NCBI RefSeq assembly: GCF_963583255.1
Contig: NC_084806.1
Coordinates: 24,896,735 to 24,960,734, forward strand
Direction: 5' to 3'
Source of the DNA: Pyrus communis
Taxonomy: Eukaryota; Streptophyta; Magnoliopsida; Rosales; Rosaceae
DNA length: 64,000 bases
Positions 25,511 to 36,817 of the stretch are shown one piece after another. The notes beneath the pieces are model-generated. The model was not told the DNA's origin. It worked only from the letters and a program-made list of their open reading frames with translations, and ran no database searches. Made by a program: the position numbers and the translations under genes. Position 1 is the stretch's first letter; every line of letters begins with the position of its first letter.

Positions 25511-25865
25511 GGATGAGAGCTACGGCAACACCAAAGTCTTCTACAAAGCATCTAGCCGGATATAACTACTTTATGAGAAGTGTTTGTTGTGTATCTAGGG
25601 TTTGCATTTATACTAGCTAAGGCATTAAGGTTCCGTCCATAAAGGAATTCCAAACCCCTTTTTTTTAGCCTATCACTTAGAAATCATAATCACATATAAT
25701 CAAGGACTCCATTGATCTTACTTGTATTACAAGATACATAATACCTAATATAAGATTGATACCTTAGGAGATCAAATCACAATATCTATGTTAATATCCA
25801 ATATTACATTTCTATTATATGTTGTAGACCATTTAAGGTTGATTTATATTAGAATAAATCCAATA
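25511..25865 (-). repeat. LTR of the non-coding LTR element (5' copy)
   Basis: Direct repeat of 10489-10853; shared blocks include CATCTAGCCGGATATAACTA and ATTTAAGGTTGATTTATATT. The outer end (minus-strand TATTGG) is a mutated TGTTGG. Confidence 0.65.
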
Positions 25866-25926
25866 TTATGATCTTTTATCACGATGACTTTAGACTCTAG
25901 AAGTTGGGTATTTGAATCAGTCTTAG

Positions 25927-27296
25927 CAGTGGCAGATCTAGGATTTTAATATTTGGTGGTCCCAATATAAATGCTCCAAAAAATATTGGACAAAATCAGT
26001 GTTCTAAAAATCGGTCTAAGAGCTAGGTGGTGAAGACTCGTCCCTATTTAGGGAAAATAGTTTCAAAAAATCAGTCTGGAGCTAGGCCGTCCTAGGTGCA
26101 CCTAGGCAGTCCTAGACAGATTTGGTTATTTTTATTAATTGTGAGTTATTTTTTATTTTTAGTTTCATGGTGGTATACTTGTGAAAATGGTGTACCTAAT
26201 TTTCAAATGATGGATTGACTACAAGTTCATCCAATTGTGAAATGAATTGCAGAACTTTTGAGAGGATACTTACAAAACAAAGAAATAAACTAGATACAGC
26301 AACGTTAAATAGTTTAGTCTATGTCCAATCCAATACAAGGATCATGAACAGTAAGAATATAATCTATCATCCAAGAATACTCCTCATTATGATTATATAC
26401 TTACTGTTTTTTAAATATTGAACTTGTTGGGTAGATATACCTTGCCCGCCACCCGACTAGCTCCTAACTTTTTATAGAACATTGGACAAAATATAACTTT
26501 GAAAAAATTAAATGATAAATTACAATTTTTCATTCATAATATATGTACAAACAACATTACAAGCTATAAAGACTAAATTTGTCTATGACGAGGTTTTATA
26601 TTCTAATGATTTTCCCTTGTAATATCGTTTCATACTCCTAATTTCTACACATATCAATTAAGCAAAACAAAAAAACCATATCAATTGATAAAGTAAAAAA
26701 ATATAAATGAACTAACCAACACATGATCCAAACAATATAAAAAAATCATAACAAATTAACAATAACTATATTTAACATTCTACGTGATTAATTTAGACTA
26801 AAATGAAAAATTTACTTAAATTTAAAAATGAAGAGATTAAATGGTGGTGGAGAAAAGACAACTGATTAGTTGTCCGTGGACCTGGTCGTGGAGGAAGAGC
26901 GTGGAATTGGGGAATGGGATAACCAATTAGGGTTGTTAGTATTGGAATTGGGAAAGTCAGATATCTTTAAAAGTTTGAATCTTTTTATTTTTTTAGTAAA
27001 AAATGGTAAAAACTATATATTAAAGAACGGGCTTTAGTATAGGCTTAAAGGAGGGTGTCTTTTCAAACCATTTAACCGAACACACCGTTTTACTTAAATG
27101 ACTTGGCTCAAAACCATTTAGTCTTCTTCTTCCTCCAGTTTCCAGAATGCAAAATACCAGAAATGTTGTGCAGCCACGCTCCTCCCCCTCCACTACATGC
27201 CTAGACTTGGGTGGTCCTCAGAGGCCCTCACAGCCACTTAATCAAACTTTCGATTGGTCCCGAGACCATGTGGGTCCCTTAATAGATCCGCCCCTA
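25927..27296. mobile_element. non-autonomous hAT transposon
   Basis: Flanked by a perfect 8-bp duplication AGTCTTAG (25919-25926 and 27297-27304), the size made by hAT transposases. The terminal inverted repeats are CAGTGGCAGATCTA on the left and TAGGGGCGGATCTA (reverse strand) on the right, 11 of 14 matching. No transposase is encoded. It contains a second, younger hAT element. Confidence 0.85.
25997..26484. mobile_element. hAT MITE nested in the larger hAT
   Basis: A perfect 8-bp duplication GACAAAAT (25989-25996 and 26485-26492) flanks 488 bp whose ends read CAGTGTTCTAAAAA and, on the reverse strand, CAATGTTCTATAAAAA. Non-coding. Confidence 0.82.
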
Positions 27297-27304
27297 AGTC
27301 TTAG

Positions 27305-28026
27305 ACCATTTTTTTGAGGGATAATCTGTTTTGAAGATGGACTTGACTAAACCATAGATATTCATATATAATCTCCGCGGTATTTACTTTTGTGCCCATA
27401 AGCTGCTGGGTTAAACAACGGGCTTGACCTTGTCACTGTTTTTATTTTTATTTACATCCACACCAATTTGTAGCAGGTCTTACCTGTTCCTCATGTGGAT
27501 TTCTCCTGTGGAATGGGACAATTAACTAACATATTTTTTTATAGAAATTTTAATTATAGCAAAACACGTCACGTACTATATCATTTTATGTGTTGTGATA
27601 AGAGTGGACGACTTGGTGTTACACTTCGAGGGTATTTTAATAAAGAACAAAACCACAAGTTATACTGTAAGTAAAAAATAACATCATATGATCGTTTTTC
27701 CGATAAATTGAAAATGACTGGTATTATTAATTATTCTTAATTGCAGGCCGGGTCTATTCTTCTGCTTTGCCGCGTCAACTCTTTTGGATCTGAACGAAAT
27801 TAATAGGAAATGAAGTAATGAAGAAAGTATTATTCCTGCATAATAAACGCATGATTGACTTTTAGCTACCAATTGTTGGCTTCTGATAATATAAGGCAAC
27901 TTGTTTACGTTCAATTGTTGGCTTCTGATAATACAAGGCAACTTGTTTACTTTTTCTTTGTGTACGTAGCCAGTAGAAAGATTCAGAAAATAATACAAAA
28001 AACAATTCACAATATTAATTAATGGT
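27305..28026. other. intergenic region upstream of the membrane-protein gene
   Basis: AT-rich, with no gene recognised. It contains a tandem pair of 42-bp units at 27870-27953 and runs into the promoter of the next gene. Confidence 0.6.
27870..27953. repeat. 42-bp tandem duplication in promoter region
   Basis: Two units (27870-27911 and 27912-27953) share CAATTGTTGGCTTCTGATAA and AAGGCAACTTGTTTAC, and differ at only a few bases. Confidence 0.9.
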
Positions 28027-28036
28027 CTATAAATAT
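28027..28036 (+). promoter_or_regulatory. TATA box of the membrane-protein gene
   Basis: CTATAAATAT lies 81 bp ahead of the start codon. Transcription would start near 28060, leaving a short 5' UTR, which is usual for plant genes. Confidence 0.6.
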
Positions 28037-28116
28037 CAGCCATCAGTGCTGTTCTACAATTAATTCAAAAAACAAGAGATTGAAACTTTTTCAAGAACTT
28101 CAATCCTTTTAATTTC

Positions 28117-29082
28117 ATGATGAAATTTTATATGCTTTTGGATTTCGTGGGAATTCTAAGAGAAACCCTCAAACTTTTCTTGAAAAATGTGAAGCTCATG
28201 TCCTGCATCATCTTACTCATAATTTCCTTTAGCTCTATCCTCTTGGTGAGCAATATGTACTCCATCAAACCATTGCTCATTGATTTCACCCTCAATGCAG
28301 CCCTCCTACCTTCTACGGTCGCTGGTACCCCCGACTTCAACCACCTTTTGGTTACTTTGAAAAAGGACCTCCGGTTATTTGCTGGACTTGAGTGGCTTTT
28401 CATTTCCGCTTCCTGTTTTGCCTCATTATTCTTTACAACAGCTTCAATTTTAGCATCAGGGGTCACTTATCGTGGTCAAGACCTGTCTGTCAAGGAACTC
28501 CTATCAAGGGCTGTGAAATCGTTGAAAAGACCATTTGTTACTTGGTTTTACGTAACCCTACTTGATTTAGGCTTTTATCTATTTATTATAGTCTTTCTGC
28601 TTCCTTTGTTGCTGACTTTTGATCTTACATATACTACGCCTGCTTTCTCCAAAACCATATTTCTTTTGGCTTTGGTTTTCCAGGCCTATCTAGCTGTTGT
28701 TTGGAATTTAGCACTAGTTGTTTCAGTACTCGAAAAAAAAAAAAGTGGCATCGAGGCACTAGGGAAGGCTGGACAGCTTATTAAAGGATCTATGCTACGG
28801 GGATTTTTCCTAAATCTTTTGTCCGGAGCATTCTCTCTTTTGGTCTTGTATGGTTGGCACAAGACTGGGACAAACAAGTCACTAAATGCGGCAACGATTC
28901 CATTGCTCCTCATGAATCTTATATTCTGCTTCATCAGGATATCCATGCTAATGATTTATACTGTCCTTTACCATAAGTGTAAGGAGACTCATGGAGAAGA
29001 GCTTGAAATGCAAGGAAGCACCGAATATACGAAAGTGGCCACATCTGCATCTTCCCCTTTTATCAGTGCAGATGTGGCATGA
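28117..29082 (+). CDS. polytopic membrane protein, plant-specific family of unknown function
   Basis: An intact, intronless gene of 321 residues. The protein is strongly hydrophobic, with about six membrane segments: near residues 28-50 (LMSCIILLIISFSSILLVSN), 90-115, 143-172, 177-203, 228-246 and 258-286. A basic loop with KSLKRPFVTW precedes the third. The tail (about 295-321) is hydrophilic. It resembles a plant family of about 300-350 residues, often single-exon, whose members start with a motif like FLGIFRESFKL and have no settled function; here that reads DFVGILRETLKLFLK. The first of two adjacent ATG codons was taken as the start, and a TATA box lies 81 bp upstream. Family placement is from memory of its pattern; the membrane topology is read directly. 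No neighbour suggests a role. Confidence 0.85.
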   Translation: MMKFYMLLDFVGILRETLKLFLKNVKLMSCIILLIISFSSILLVSNMYSIKPLLIDFTLNAALLPSTVAGTPDFNHLLVTLKKDLRLFAGLEWLFISASCFASLFFTTASILASGVTYRGQDLSVKELLSRAVKSLKRPFVTWFYVTLLDLGFYLFIIVFLLPLLLTFDLTYTTPAFSKTIFLLALVFQAYLAVVWNLALVVSVLEKKKSGIEALGKAGQLIKGSMLRGFFLNLLSGAFSLLVLYGWHKTGTNKSLNAATIPLLLMNLIFCFIRISMLMIYTVLYHKCKETHGEELEMQGSTEYTKVATSASSPFISADVA

Positions 29083-29666
29083 TGAACGATGTCTGTATTT
29101 CTAATATTTTTCCAATTTGCGCATCTGTTGTAACCATATTTTATGTTGCTCCATTTATGTTGGAAAAATAAGTCTACTTGCTATATTAATCACATATAAA
29201 ATCAAGAAACAATTCATGCAATTATATATCAAAGTAATGTATGCACATGAATGACCAGTGTTAAATGTACATGACATAATAGATTATAAAAATCTGAAAA
29301 TACGGTTGAGGCGAATGTCAGACATCCTGTCCTTACGACAAGTTTATGCCCTACTACGGTGCTCATGGTTGATCAGCGCTTGTCTCCCAAGATACAACGA
29401 CCACGTCCTTGTAATAGTAGCACTTCAAATCACAAGGCTCCAATGAACCACAATTGTGTTGAAAACTGTCTCATTTGGAATCAATGAGACTCTCTAATGT
29501 TAGTGCACTTTATCTATGATTATGTGAATGTAGAAGTAATTAAATGGTTATAGGGGCTTCCTTATTTATAGAATTTGAGATACCTTTTTGGAAAGTATGT
29601 GACCATTCATAAAAAGTCAAAAGTTGCAACTCTTCATTAAGATACACACGTATTTCCACCAAAAAA
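29083..29666. other. 3' flank and intergenic sequence
   Basis: AT-rich sequence that should hold the 3' UTR of the upstream gene. No polyadenylation signal stands out, and I see no other feature. Confidence 0.5.
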
Positions 29667-29680
29667 ACATCACTTATAAC

Positions 29681-30808
29681 TAACAACACCCAGTTTAAAA
29701 CCCTAGCCGCTCTCCCTTTTCCTTCTCCAAACTCAACCCCAAAATTGCAAACTCCAGTCGTCGGTCCTTTGCTTTGGCTTGGGACTGGTGGCAACCTCTC
29801 CTCCCTCCTTTTAGCGCCCCCTCCTCGTAGCCTCTCCCCTCCCGCTTCCTACCCAGTCTCTCTCTCTCTCTCTCCCCCCCCCCCCCCCCCCGATGCATCC
29901 ACTCCTCTGTGGTGCTGCGTAGCACCTTTTTCTCCTCTCCCTTTGTCGGCGACCATCCTTTTCGGCTCAAATGCAGGCCTCTGATACATTTCTCCAGATT
30001 TATTCCTATACAAGGCTTCTCCCCTGTTTTTGGGACTAGATCTGCGGGTTTGGGCTGGTGATTTTTTGTTGTTGTGGAGTCAAATCCCCCCTATGGCTTG
30101 ATTTTCTGTGTTATGTGGTCCTTCTCAACTGTTTAGTGTTGGCTCCACCTTCCCCTGGTGGCCTTGGCTCGTGGGTGCAGCAGACTTGCACTAGTTGCAA
30201 GTGGTGATGGGTAAATGGATTGGTTTTAATTATTTTAATTATTTTAGTTTAGTCTTGGTCTTCTTATAAAATTGCTCTCTAGCGTTCCTAGGTCTTCTTA
30301 GGTTTCCTTAGGAGAAGTGACTGCTTCGTCTATGCCGATAGGGGCGAGTTACCTTGATTTTGTGTTCGTAGTTCTGCGGGCATAGGTCTCCTACTGATAC
30401 TATGTGGATGTGGGTCCAACTAATCCAATTTGTTGGAGACATTTTCTGCTGGTGGTTTAGACTGAGTTGCAGCGTGTGTAAAAGACTATGGAAGAAATGG
30501 TCGAAAGCTTTACCCCACGGTTGGCGCTCACTGCACAAAATGGTTGAAAGCTTTGTAAGCAATCAGTTTAGTGGGTGGAAGACCCCCCCAAGTTGCATAT
30601 TTTGTTTGAAGATAGTTTGGAATTTGTTTATGGATTGACATTTGAGGATACGTCCTTTATGTTGTGGGAGACACTCTTTTCTCTTGGACTGGAGTGAAAT
30701 TCCCAGTAAAGTTTTATCGAGGCCTAGTATGCACACTATCCTTACTTTGTTTGTATTCTGAATTTCTTTGCAATGAATTATCATACTTCTCTAAAAAAAA
30801 AAAAAAAA
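29681..30808 (+). mobile_element. poly(A)-tailed non-LTR retroposon
   Basis: Begins near AAAACCCTAGCCGCTCTCCC (29697), a typical plant mRNA or LINE 5' leader, and ends in TTTGCAATGAATTATCATAC followed by a run of about 17 A. Imperfect direct repeats ACATCACTTATAAC (29667-29680) and ACATTACTTATAAT (30809-30822) look like its target duplication. A (TC)n/(C)n stretch lies at 29857-29891. No LINE protein is present, so it is an internally deleted LINE or a processed transcript; I cannot name the source. Confidence 0.55.
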
Positions 30809-31011
30809 ACATTACTTATAATTTCCATTCAATTATGTTGTGGGAGACACTCTTTTCTCTTGGACTGGAGTGAAATTCCCAGTAAAGTTTTATCGAGGCC
30901 TAGTATGCACACTATCCTTACTTTGTTTGTATTCTGAATTTCTTTGCAATGAATTATCATACTTCTCTAAAAAAAAAAAAAAAAAACATTACTTATAATT
31001 TCCATTCAATT
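30659..31011 (+). repeat. 176-bp tandem duplication of retroposon 3' end
   Basis: 30659-30834 and 30835-31011 are almost identical and each contains the retroposon's last 130 bp, its poly(A) run and the following target sequence (ACATTACTTATAATTTCC). The near identity means the duplication is recent compared with the insertion. Confidence 0.9.
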
Positions 31012-31439
31012 AATAAATTTAATATAATAATAATATTATTAAATTTCCATTAATTTATATATATGTGGAGCTGTCAATTTTAATAGCATTGGCCTATGTT
31101 TGTCTGGTAAGCTGTGAACAAGGTTTTCGCGGCACTGGAAAGGTAAAAATTATGTTATCCGATTCTGAATCTTAACCGAATTAGATAATTACATCTGTTG
31201 GTTGATTCTGAAACACTCTTAGATACAAGGATAGGGATAAGTCACAGTGGTGATATTTGACACTAAGAAAGAAAGAAAGAAAAATCTAAATATTCTAATT
31301 CCACTTCAACTAATATTGAGGCGTTTTGTGATAAAATTCCACTTTGACTGATTGTGATAAAACCCCACTTTGACACTTGAGCGAGAAGCTACTTTATGTT
31401 TTTTACTTCTCCAATCACCAGATTACCTACCACAAACAT

Positions 31440-33100
31440 GAAGTAACTTCAAGTTGAACGTCTATCATTGATTGATCACCCAATCGACATCTGTATATGC
31501 TTCAACTCTCAAATGACCATTCTTTGAGAACAAGATCCCTTTCCTAAAGCTAACTTCACAAAATTCGCATAAATGCATACATATCTTGCTTCCTAGGATC
31601 ATGCATAAATTGGCTTACCACACTTATAGCGTAACCCAAGTCTAGCCACGTATGAGCTAGATACATCAATCTTCCTACCAACCGCTAGTGTCTCTTCTTA
31701 TCACACAGTCGTTGATCCAGATCAAACCACAACTTCAAACCTTCTTCCAATGGTATATCAACTAGGTGACACGCTGACATTTTAGTCTCATGTAACAAAT
31801 CAACAGCATGTTTTCTCTATGACGGAAATATGCCATCCTTCGAATGGGCAACTTACCCAATGAATACTTTGGTGGACCAAGATCTTTCATCTCGAATTCG
31901 CGTAGCATGGAACTTTGCAATGCTTGTCGCTCCTCAGGATAATCATCTACATAAACAATGAGTACCCTAACCTTACCTTTCTTCTTCTTCAAGAATAAAG
32001 TATGATCAAAATTACTTTGTTTGTAGCCGAAGACTCTCATGGACTTCGTGAATCATCCAAACAAAGCTCCCAGTGATTGTTTGAGACCAAACGATGCTTT
32101 TTTCAATTGACACACTTTTATTTTAATGCTTGGCCGGCCGATTCGAACTAGGTGGGAGCTCCATTTACATTACTTTAGTTGATTCTCCATGCAGAAACAC
32201 ATTCTTCACATTAAATTGGTGCAACAGTCAGTCAAGATTTGTTGATAGTGACAAAAGAACTCTAGCGGTGTTGAGTTTTGCTACTGGAGTTTCTCAGCAT
32301 AATCAATTCCATACATCCGTGTGTATCCCTTCGCCATAAGTCATGCTTTGTATCTTTCAATTAATCCATCAAAATTATAATTCACTGTTTAAACCCATCA
32401 ACACCCTACAGGTTATTTCCCTGGTGGTAATTCAACGATCTCGCATGTTTCATTCTTCTTTAAGGAATTCATCTCTTTGTCCATTGCTGCTTTCCACCTT
32501 GGATCGGCAAAGGCTTTCTACGCATTGTTAAGAATAGATACATAGATACAAAATATAATTAGTTCACAAGTGTTAAATATGACCTTGATAACCTATCCGT
32601 TGACACATAATTGCTAATGGGATATTTGACTTTACTAGTAAGGTTCGACCCTCATAGGTAGCTTTTAGGATACCTCTCATGCTACGAGGAGGAAATTCCT
32701 TTGGGGTGTATTGGACAACAGCTAGTTTGGGAGTCTCATATACTGCTTCTCTGAGGACACTTCAGACGACCGATCAGCACACTGATCGAGAGTGGGCTAG
32801 ATCAGCAGACTGATCGGCATGCTGATCGGTAGTGGGTTGATTGGTAGACTGATTGGCAATGATTAATTCGGGAACTGGTTCATCCACTTCACTCATTTGA
32901 TGTTCATCCACTTCACTCATTTGATGTTCACAACCTAAATCCAAATTCATACCGTTGATGCGGATAAAGGTGAATAAACGCAAACAACCTAGCACATGCA
33001 GGGGAAGATTGGTTCTGGCTAGCGCTTGAACATGATCAGTGATAATCTGAAGAGCAGTCCGAAATTCCAATGTACTAGAGGAAAGTTATCCCACTACAGC
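31440..33100 (-). pseudogene. copia pol fragment, heavily decayed
   Basis: On the minus strand an integrase-end remnant (LPLHVLGCLRLFTFIRI) lies near 33000, the conserved RT entry WKAAMDKEMNSLKKNETCEI near 32490, and an RT palm remnant (FGYKQSNFDHTLFLKKKKGK, LIVYVDD, EFEMKDLG) at 32030-31870. The order is right for copia, but stops, frameshifts and small deletions are frequent. A duplicated 24-bp unit near 32877-32930 gives a repeated HQMSEVDE. No LTRs were found. Confidence 0.75.
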
Positions 33101-33360
33101 CCACCGGAGTTTTTAGTAGAAGGGTTGAGAAGCTTTAGTTCTTCACTGTATCACTTTCTCTTCACACCATGTGAATAGGGATGACAATTATAACCATTAA
33201 ACCTAATAACCGTACATAACCGTTCGGATGAAACGGTTTTGGGTATATTTTGGATACAGAAAAACTGGGAATATTAGGGTTTTGAATATGATTGTACGAG
33301 CCTCCCATTTGTACCCGTATCCGAATCCAACCCAAACGATAAATAATATAATTTATAATA

Positions 33361-33391
<31 letters not shown>

Positions 33392-34156
33392 CTATTTGTA
33401 TATTTATTATTCATCGAACTCATTATCTTGTAACACAAAAATTGCATGTTGTGGAAAAGCTCAAAAGTTTTGAATCAAAATCAATGAGAATTCAATGGTA
33501 TTTATGGGAGATATCAAAGATCAGCCAACATCATCAATGTTTTAAATTTAATGCTTTAATTTTTATACTCTACAAGATACATTCATTGAATCATGTTATA
33601 CATCAAATGTTTAATGACGAATTAAAATTAGCATCTACTAAATTATAATGTGCCAATTGAACAAATATATTTTTTTGTATTGATGAAAATGGATATAATC
33701 GTTAACCGATAGGAAATCCATTACCCGATAAGTATGGTTATCGATGGGGAATCCATTACCCGATAAGTATGGTTATGGATAATCCCTGATGGTTAATTTA
33801 TGATTATGAATATGGTTAGACTAAATTCCCTTTGTTGTTAGTGGGCCGCTACTTCCCCTTATGGAGTTGGTAAGAGAACCGAGCTTGGTTTTAGGACCAA
33901 AACCTGCAACTGGTACAGAGATGGTACAAGCATACAAGCCAGTTCGAGAGCAAGAGTCAGGAGATTACAGGGATGAATATAACATTTCTGTCCATAAACT
34001 GAATTGTTGCCATCCGTACATTTGAAATGTGGCTACCAACTATGTAATTTTATCGACTAAAACTTAAAGATGTACTAATCTTATAATTCTAACTAAGATA
34101 ATAGTGCTACGTTTTCATATGTATATAAGACTTATTATTATGTTTTCATATGTATT
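33101..34156. other. AT-rich sequence with simple repeats
   Basis: Contains (TG)n(TA)n at 33360-33391 and a tandem pair of about 34 bp at 33712-33780 (shared CCATTACCCGATAAGTATGG). The AACCGTTCGG and CCGATA motifs are of a kind common in plant MITEs, but I could not define ends. No gene is seen. Confidence 0.55.
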
Positions 34157-34350
34157 TAAGACTTAGAGGGATACTAGCTACCTTTCCTACTAATCTTTTC
34201 CTATTTGCCTTTCCCACTCAATGAATGCCAAGTGGACTTATCTTAAACTCAAGTCCATGTATTAATTGTGTTTAAAACTTCTTTCTTTTCTTTCCACTAA
34301 TGCCCCTAATAAAATCTCATATATCAACCAAATCATTAAGTTAGTTTTAG

Positions 34351-34494
34351 TGTAGGAGAATCCGGTTAGGATTTTATTGGGCTAGGTCTTGTAAATCTCT
34401 GTGGACTTTTGATTACTTGTATTTCAAGTTAGTTGATTAGACTATATTTGTAATATTGTGATATCAATGAAATCAAGGAAATTATAATTCTACA
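34351..34494 (+). repeat. short copia 5' LTR (144 bp)
   Basis: Starts TGTAGGAG, ends AATTCTACA, and is followed at once by a primer-binding site (TGGTATCA, 34495). It belongs to the same short-LTR copia family as 45155-45286, but the two differ too much to be a recent pair. Confidence 0.75.
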
Positions 34495-35520
34495 TGGTAT
34501 CACTAGTTTTAGGTTACCCCTTCCTAGTAAAAACCCTAGCCTAATCTTTATCTTCCTTTATTGTTGCCTTCCCCCCTAGCAATTTACCCTTCCTTGCCGT
34601 GCCTTTTCCACACTTTTTCCCATGGCCTCTCACTCTTCCTCTTCCTCTACCACAATTGGACCATCTCTCTCCAATCCTAACGTAGCTCACTTTTTCAAAT
34701 TGCTATGGCTTAGTCAGATGAAACCATTTCTTTTAGGTCACGATTTATTTGGCTGTGTGGATGGCTCAATCCTGGCCCCTGCCGCTACTATCTCTATTGC
34801 TGGCGAGGAACCCACTGCACCAAATCCCATGTTTGCTCAGTGGTTTCAGATTGACCAACTGATTGTCAGTTATTTGACGTTCACTCTTTTCGAGCCTATT
34901 TTGTCACTTACTAACTCCTCTCATGCTATTCGGAAGTGCCTCCATGACCACTTTACTTAACAGTCTCTCGCCAATGCCATCAACTTTCGGTTTCAATTTC
35001 TTGCTCTTACAAAGGGCTCGAGTTCTATCTCTGAGTCTCTGACTACCTTCAACATGCTAAGTTTATCGATGACTCTCTTGTTGCTATTAATCAACTTGTC
35101 TCTAATACTGATTTGGTGAGCTCTGTTCTAAAGGCCTTGGTTTGTGACTCCGGTAATTAATTCTCATCCCTTGCCAGATTTTCCTGATCTCCGGTCTCGG
35201 CTCCTGCAATTTGAGTCTCAAACCCACCTAGAACCTGCAGCCCAGGCCATGATTGCAGCTGCTGCGGCCCAAGTTCAAGCGCCTGGTATGGCCCAGCACG
35301 CTCCTACACAACAGGCTTTGGTCCTGCCACAGCAGCCCAACCTATGTCGCACCATTTGGAAAAACTTTTACAATGACAGCTTTCATGGCTTATCTGGATC
35401 AATTAATTTAGCAAAAGGAGGTCTTCCACCCATTCGTCTAGCCCATGTTTTCGTCAAACAAATAAATGTGGGAGCAGTTTCGTCCGCAAGTAGTGCACAT
35501 CCAAGTAAAATAGATTAAAA
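34495..35520 (+). pseudogene. truncated copia gag
   Basis: Starts MASHSSSSSTTIGPSLSNPN at 34622. A copia gag core follows (LWLSQMKPFLLGHDLFGCVD, MFAQWFQIDQLIVSYL). A stop lies at 34958 and a frameshift further on. A Q/A-rich linker at 35230-35340 is usual before the zinc knuckle. The element ends about 35520 without pol or a 3' LTR, so it is a truncated insertion between the arms of the Mutator-like element. Confidence 0.75.
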
Positions 35521-35828
35521 AGGATTATTTACTCCAATGAAGGGAGAAAAGGTCTTTTATTAATTTATTTGTGGCATATGTATTATAAAAAAAATAACAT
35601 CTCTAAAAATTTTGTAGTCCTCTCCTAGAGCCTAAAATCAAAGGGGAGAAAAATAAAAAGGAGAGTAAAAAAAAGGAAATGAAATTTGTATAAAAAAATA
35701 ATAAATAATAATTAAAATAATTAGATTTGTCAAATTTGGTAGATAATTTAATGATTTGGTTGACGTATGAGATTTAATTAGGGGTATTAGTGGAAAGAGA
35801 AGAAAACAATTTTAAACACAATTAATAC

Positions 35829-36020
35829 GGAAAGGGATCCTCCCTTCCACCTAATTCTCCTCATCAAACAATACAGACCCTTAAAATTTGATTAAACAGC
35901 AAAAAACAAGGGCCCACTTTAAAAAGTTATAATAACTTTAGTCATTTGATCAAATTTCAAAGGTCAGGATTGTTTGATGACGAGGATTAAGTGAAAGGGA
36001 TTCTCTCCGGATCTCTTTCC
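35829..36020. mobile_element. small MITE (192 bp) in the right arm
   Basis: Flanked by a perfect 9-bp duplication AATTAATAC (35820-35828 and 36021-36029). The ends are GGAAAGGGATCC and, reversed, GGAAAGAGATCC. The inverted repeat extends inward (TCATCAAACAAT on both sides). The restored flanks match the left arm of the host element. Confidence 0.8.
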
Positions 36021-36376
36021 AATTAATACATAGATTTGAGTGTATGATAAATCAACATGGCATAGATTTGAGTGTAGGGTAAGTCCAGATGGCATCTATT
36101 GAGTAGGAAAGGCAAGTAGGAGAAAGCAAGTGGAAAAGATTGCTAGCATTCATAAGACTTAAAGGTCACTCACTGAATAGATTTATATTTCTTACCATTA
36201 ATAAAATTCTTTTGTATAATCGAGTTTTATTTATAATAATTCTATTTGGGTGTGGTTTTGATACGGCTAAAAATTAATTATGCACTACTCCCAAGTGTAT
36301 TTTTAAAAAAGAAAATTTAGAAAGTTTGAAGTGCACAATAAGTTTTTAGAGTGTCAATAACACCACCTTTTAGTTA

Positions 36377-36817
36377 GAGAAAATTGTAGCAATGATCCCT
36401 CATCTAAAAATCTATGACCATTGGTCTCTTAACGCATCAAAATGTGTAGCTATGATCATTTTCATCATCTCCATTAAAACTTCCGTAAAAATAAGTCACA
36501 TGACACACACATGAAGTCAAAATCAAGGGGCAAAAATGAGAAACTAAATGAAAAAATTGTAGAAATGATCTCTAACTTTAACCTAATTGGAGAAATAGTC
36601 CTTCAACTTTTACCCAATTGGAGCAATGGTCTCAACTTGAACTCAAATGTAGCAATGATTCTTTCAACATGACTCATTTTGAAAGAAGTTATAATGGACA
36701 AAAATGATCATAGCGGCACGTTTTGAGGAGTTAAGAGACCAATGGTCATTGATTTTTAGTTAAAGGACCGTTGCTCCAATTGAGTTAAAATTGAAAGATC
36801 ATGGTTACAATTTTTTC
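36377..36817. mobile_element. MITE with long inverted repeats and inner tandem motif
   Basis: The arms 36380-36465 and 36705-36815 are inverted copies (for example ATGACCATTGGTCTCTTAAC on the left and its complement on the right). The flanks TTTTAGTTA and TTTTATTTA (36368-36376 and 36818-36826) are an 8-of-9 match to a target duplication. The centre repeats units like CAATTGGAGCAATGGTC. Non-coding. Confidence 0.7.

Larger units (their letters stand above)
34166..36152. mobile_element. Mutator-like element with long inverted repeats
   Basis: A perfect 9-bp duplication TAAGACTTA (34157-34165 and 36153-36161), the hallmark of Mutator-like elements, flanks the unit. The left arm (34166-34345) is mirrored by the right arm (35735-36152, itself split by a small MITE). 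Shared blocks include CCACTAATGCCCC/CCACTAATACCCC and TCAACCAAATCATTAA. No transposase is seen. The centre is occupied by a copia fragment. Confidence 0.78.

Noticed and set aside
10489..25865. Target duplication for the non-coding LTR element
   Set aside because: Sequences outside the two LTRs do not match under any boundary I tried, so no duplication is claimed.
29745..29984. 79-codon plus-strand frame rich in P, S and L
   Set aside because: Produced by the (TC)n/(C)n tract and leader of a retroposon; no conserved domain.
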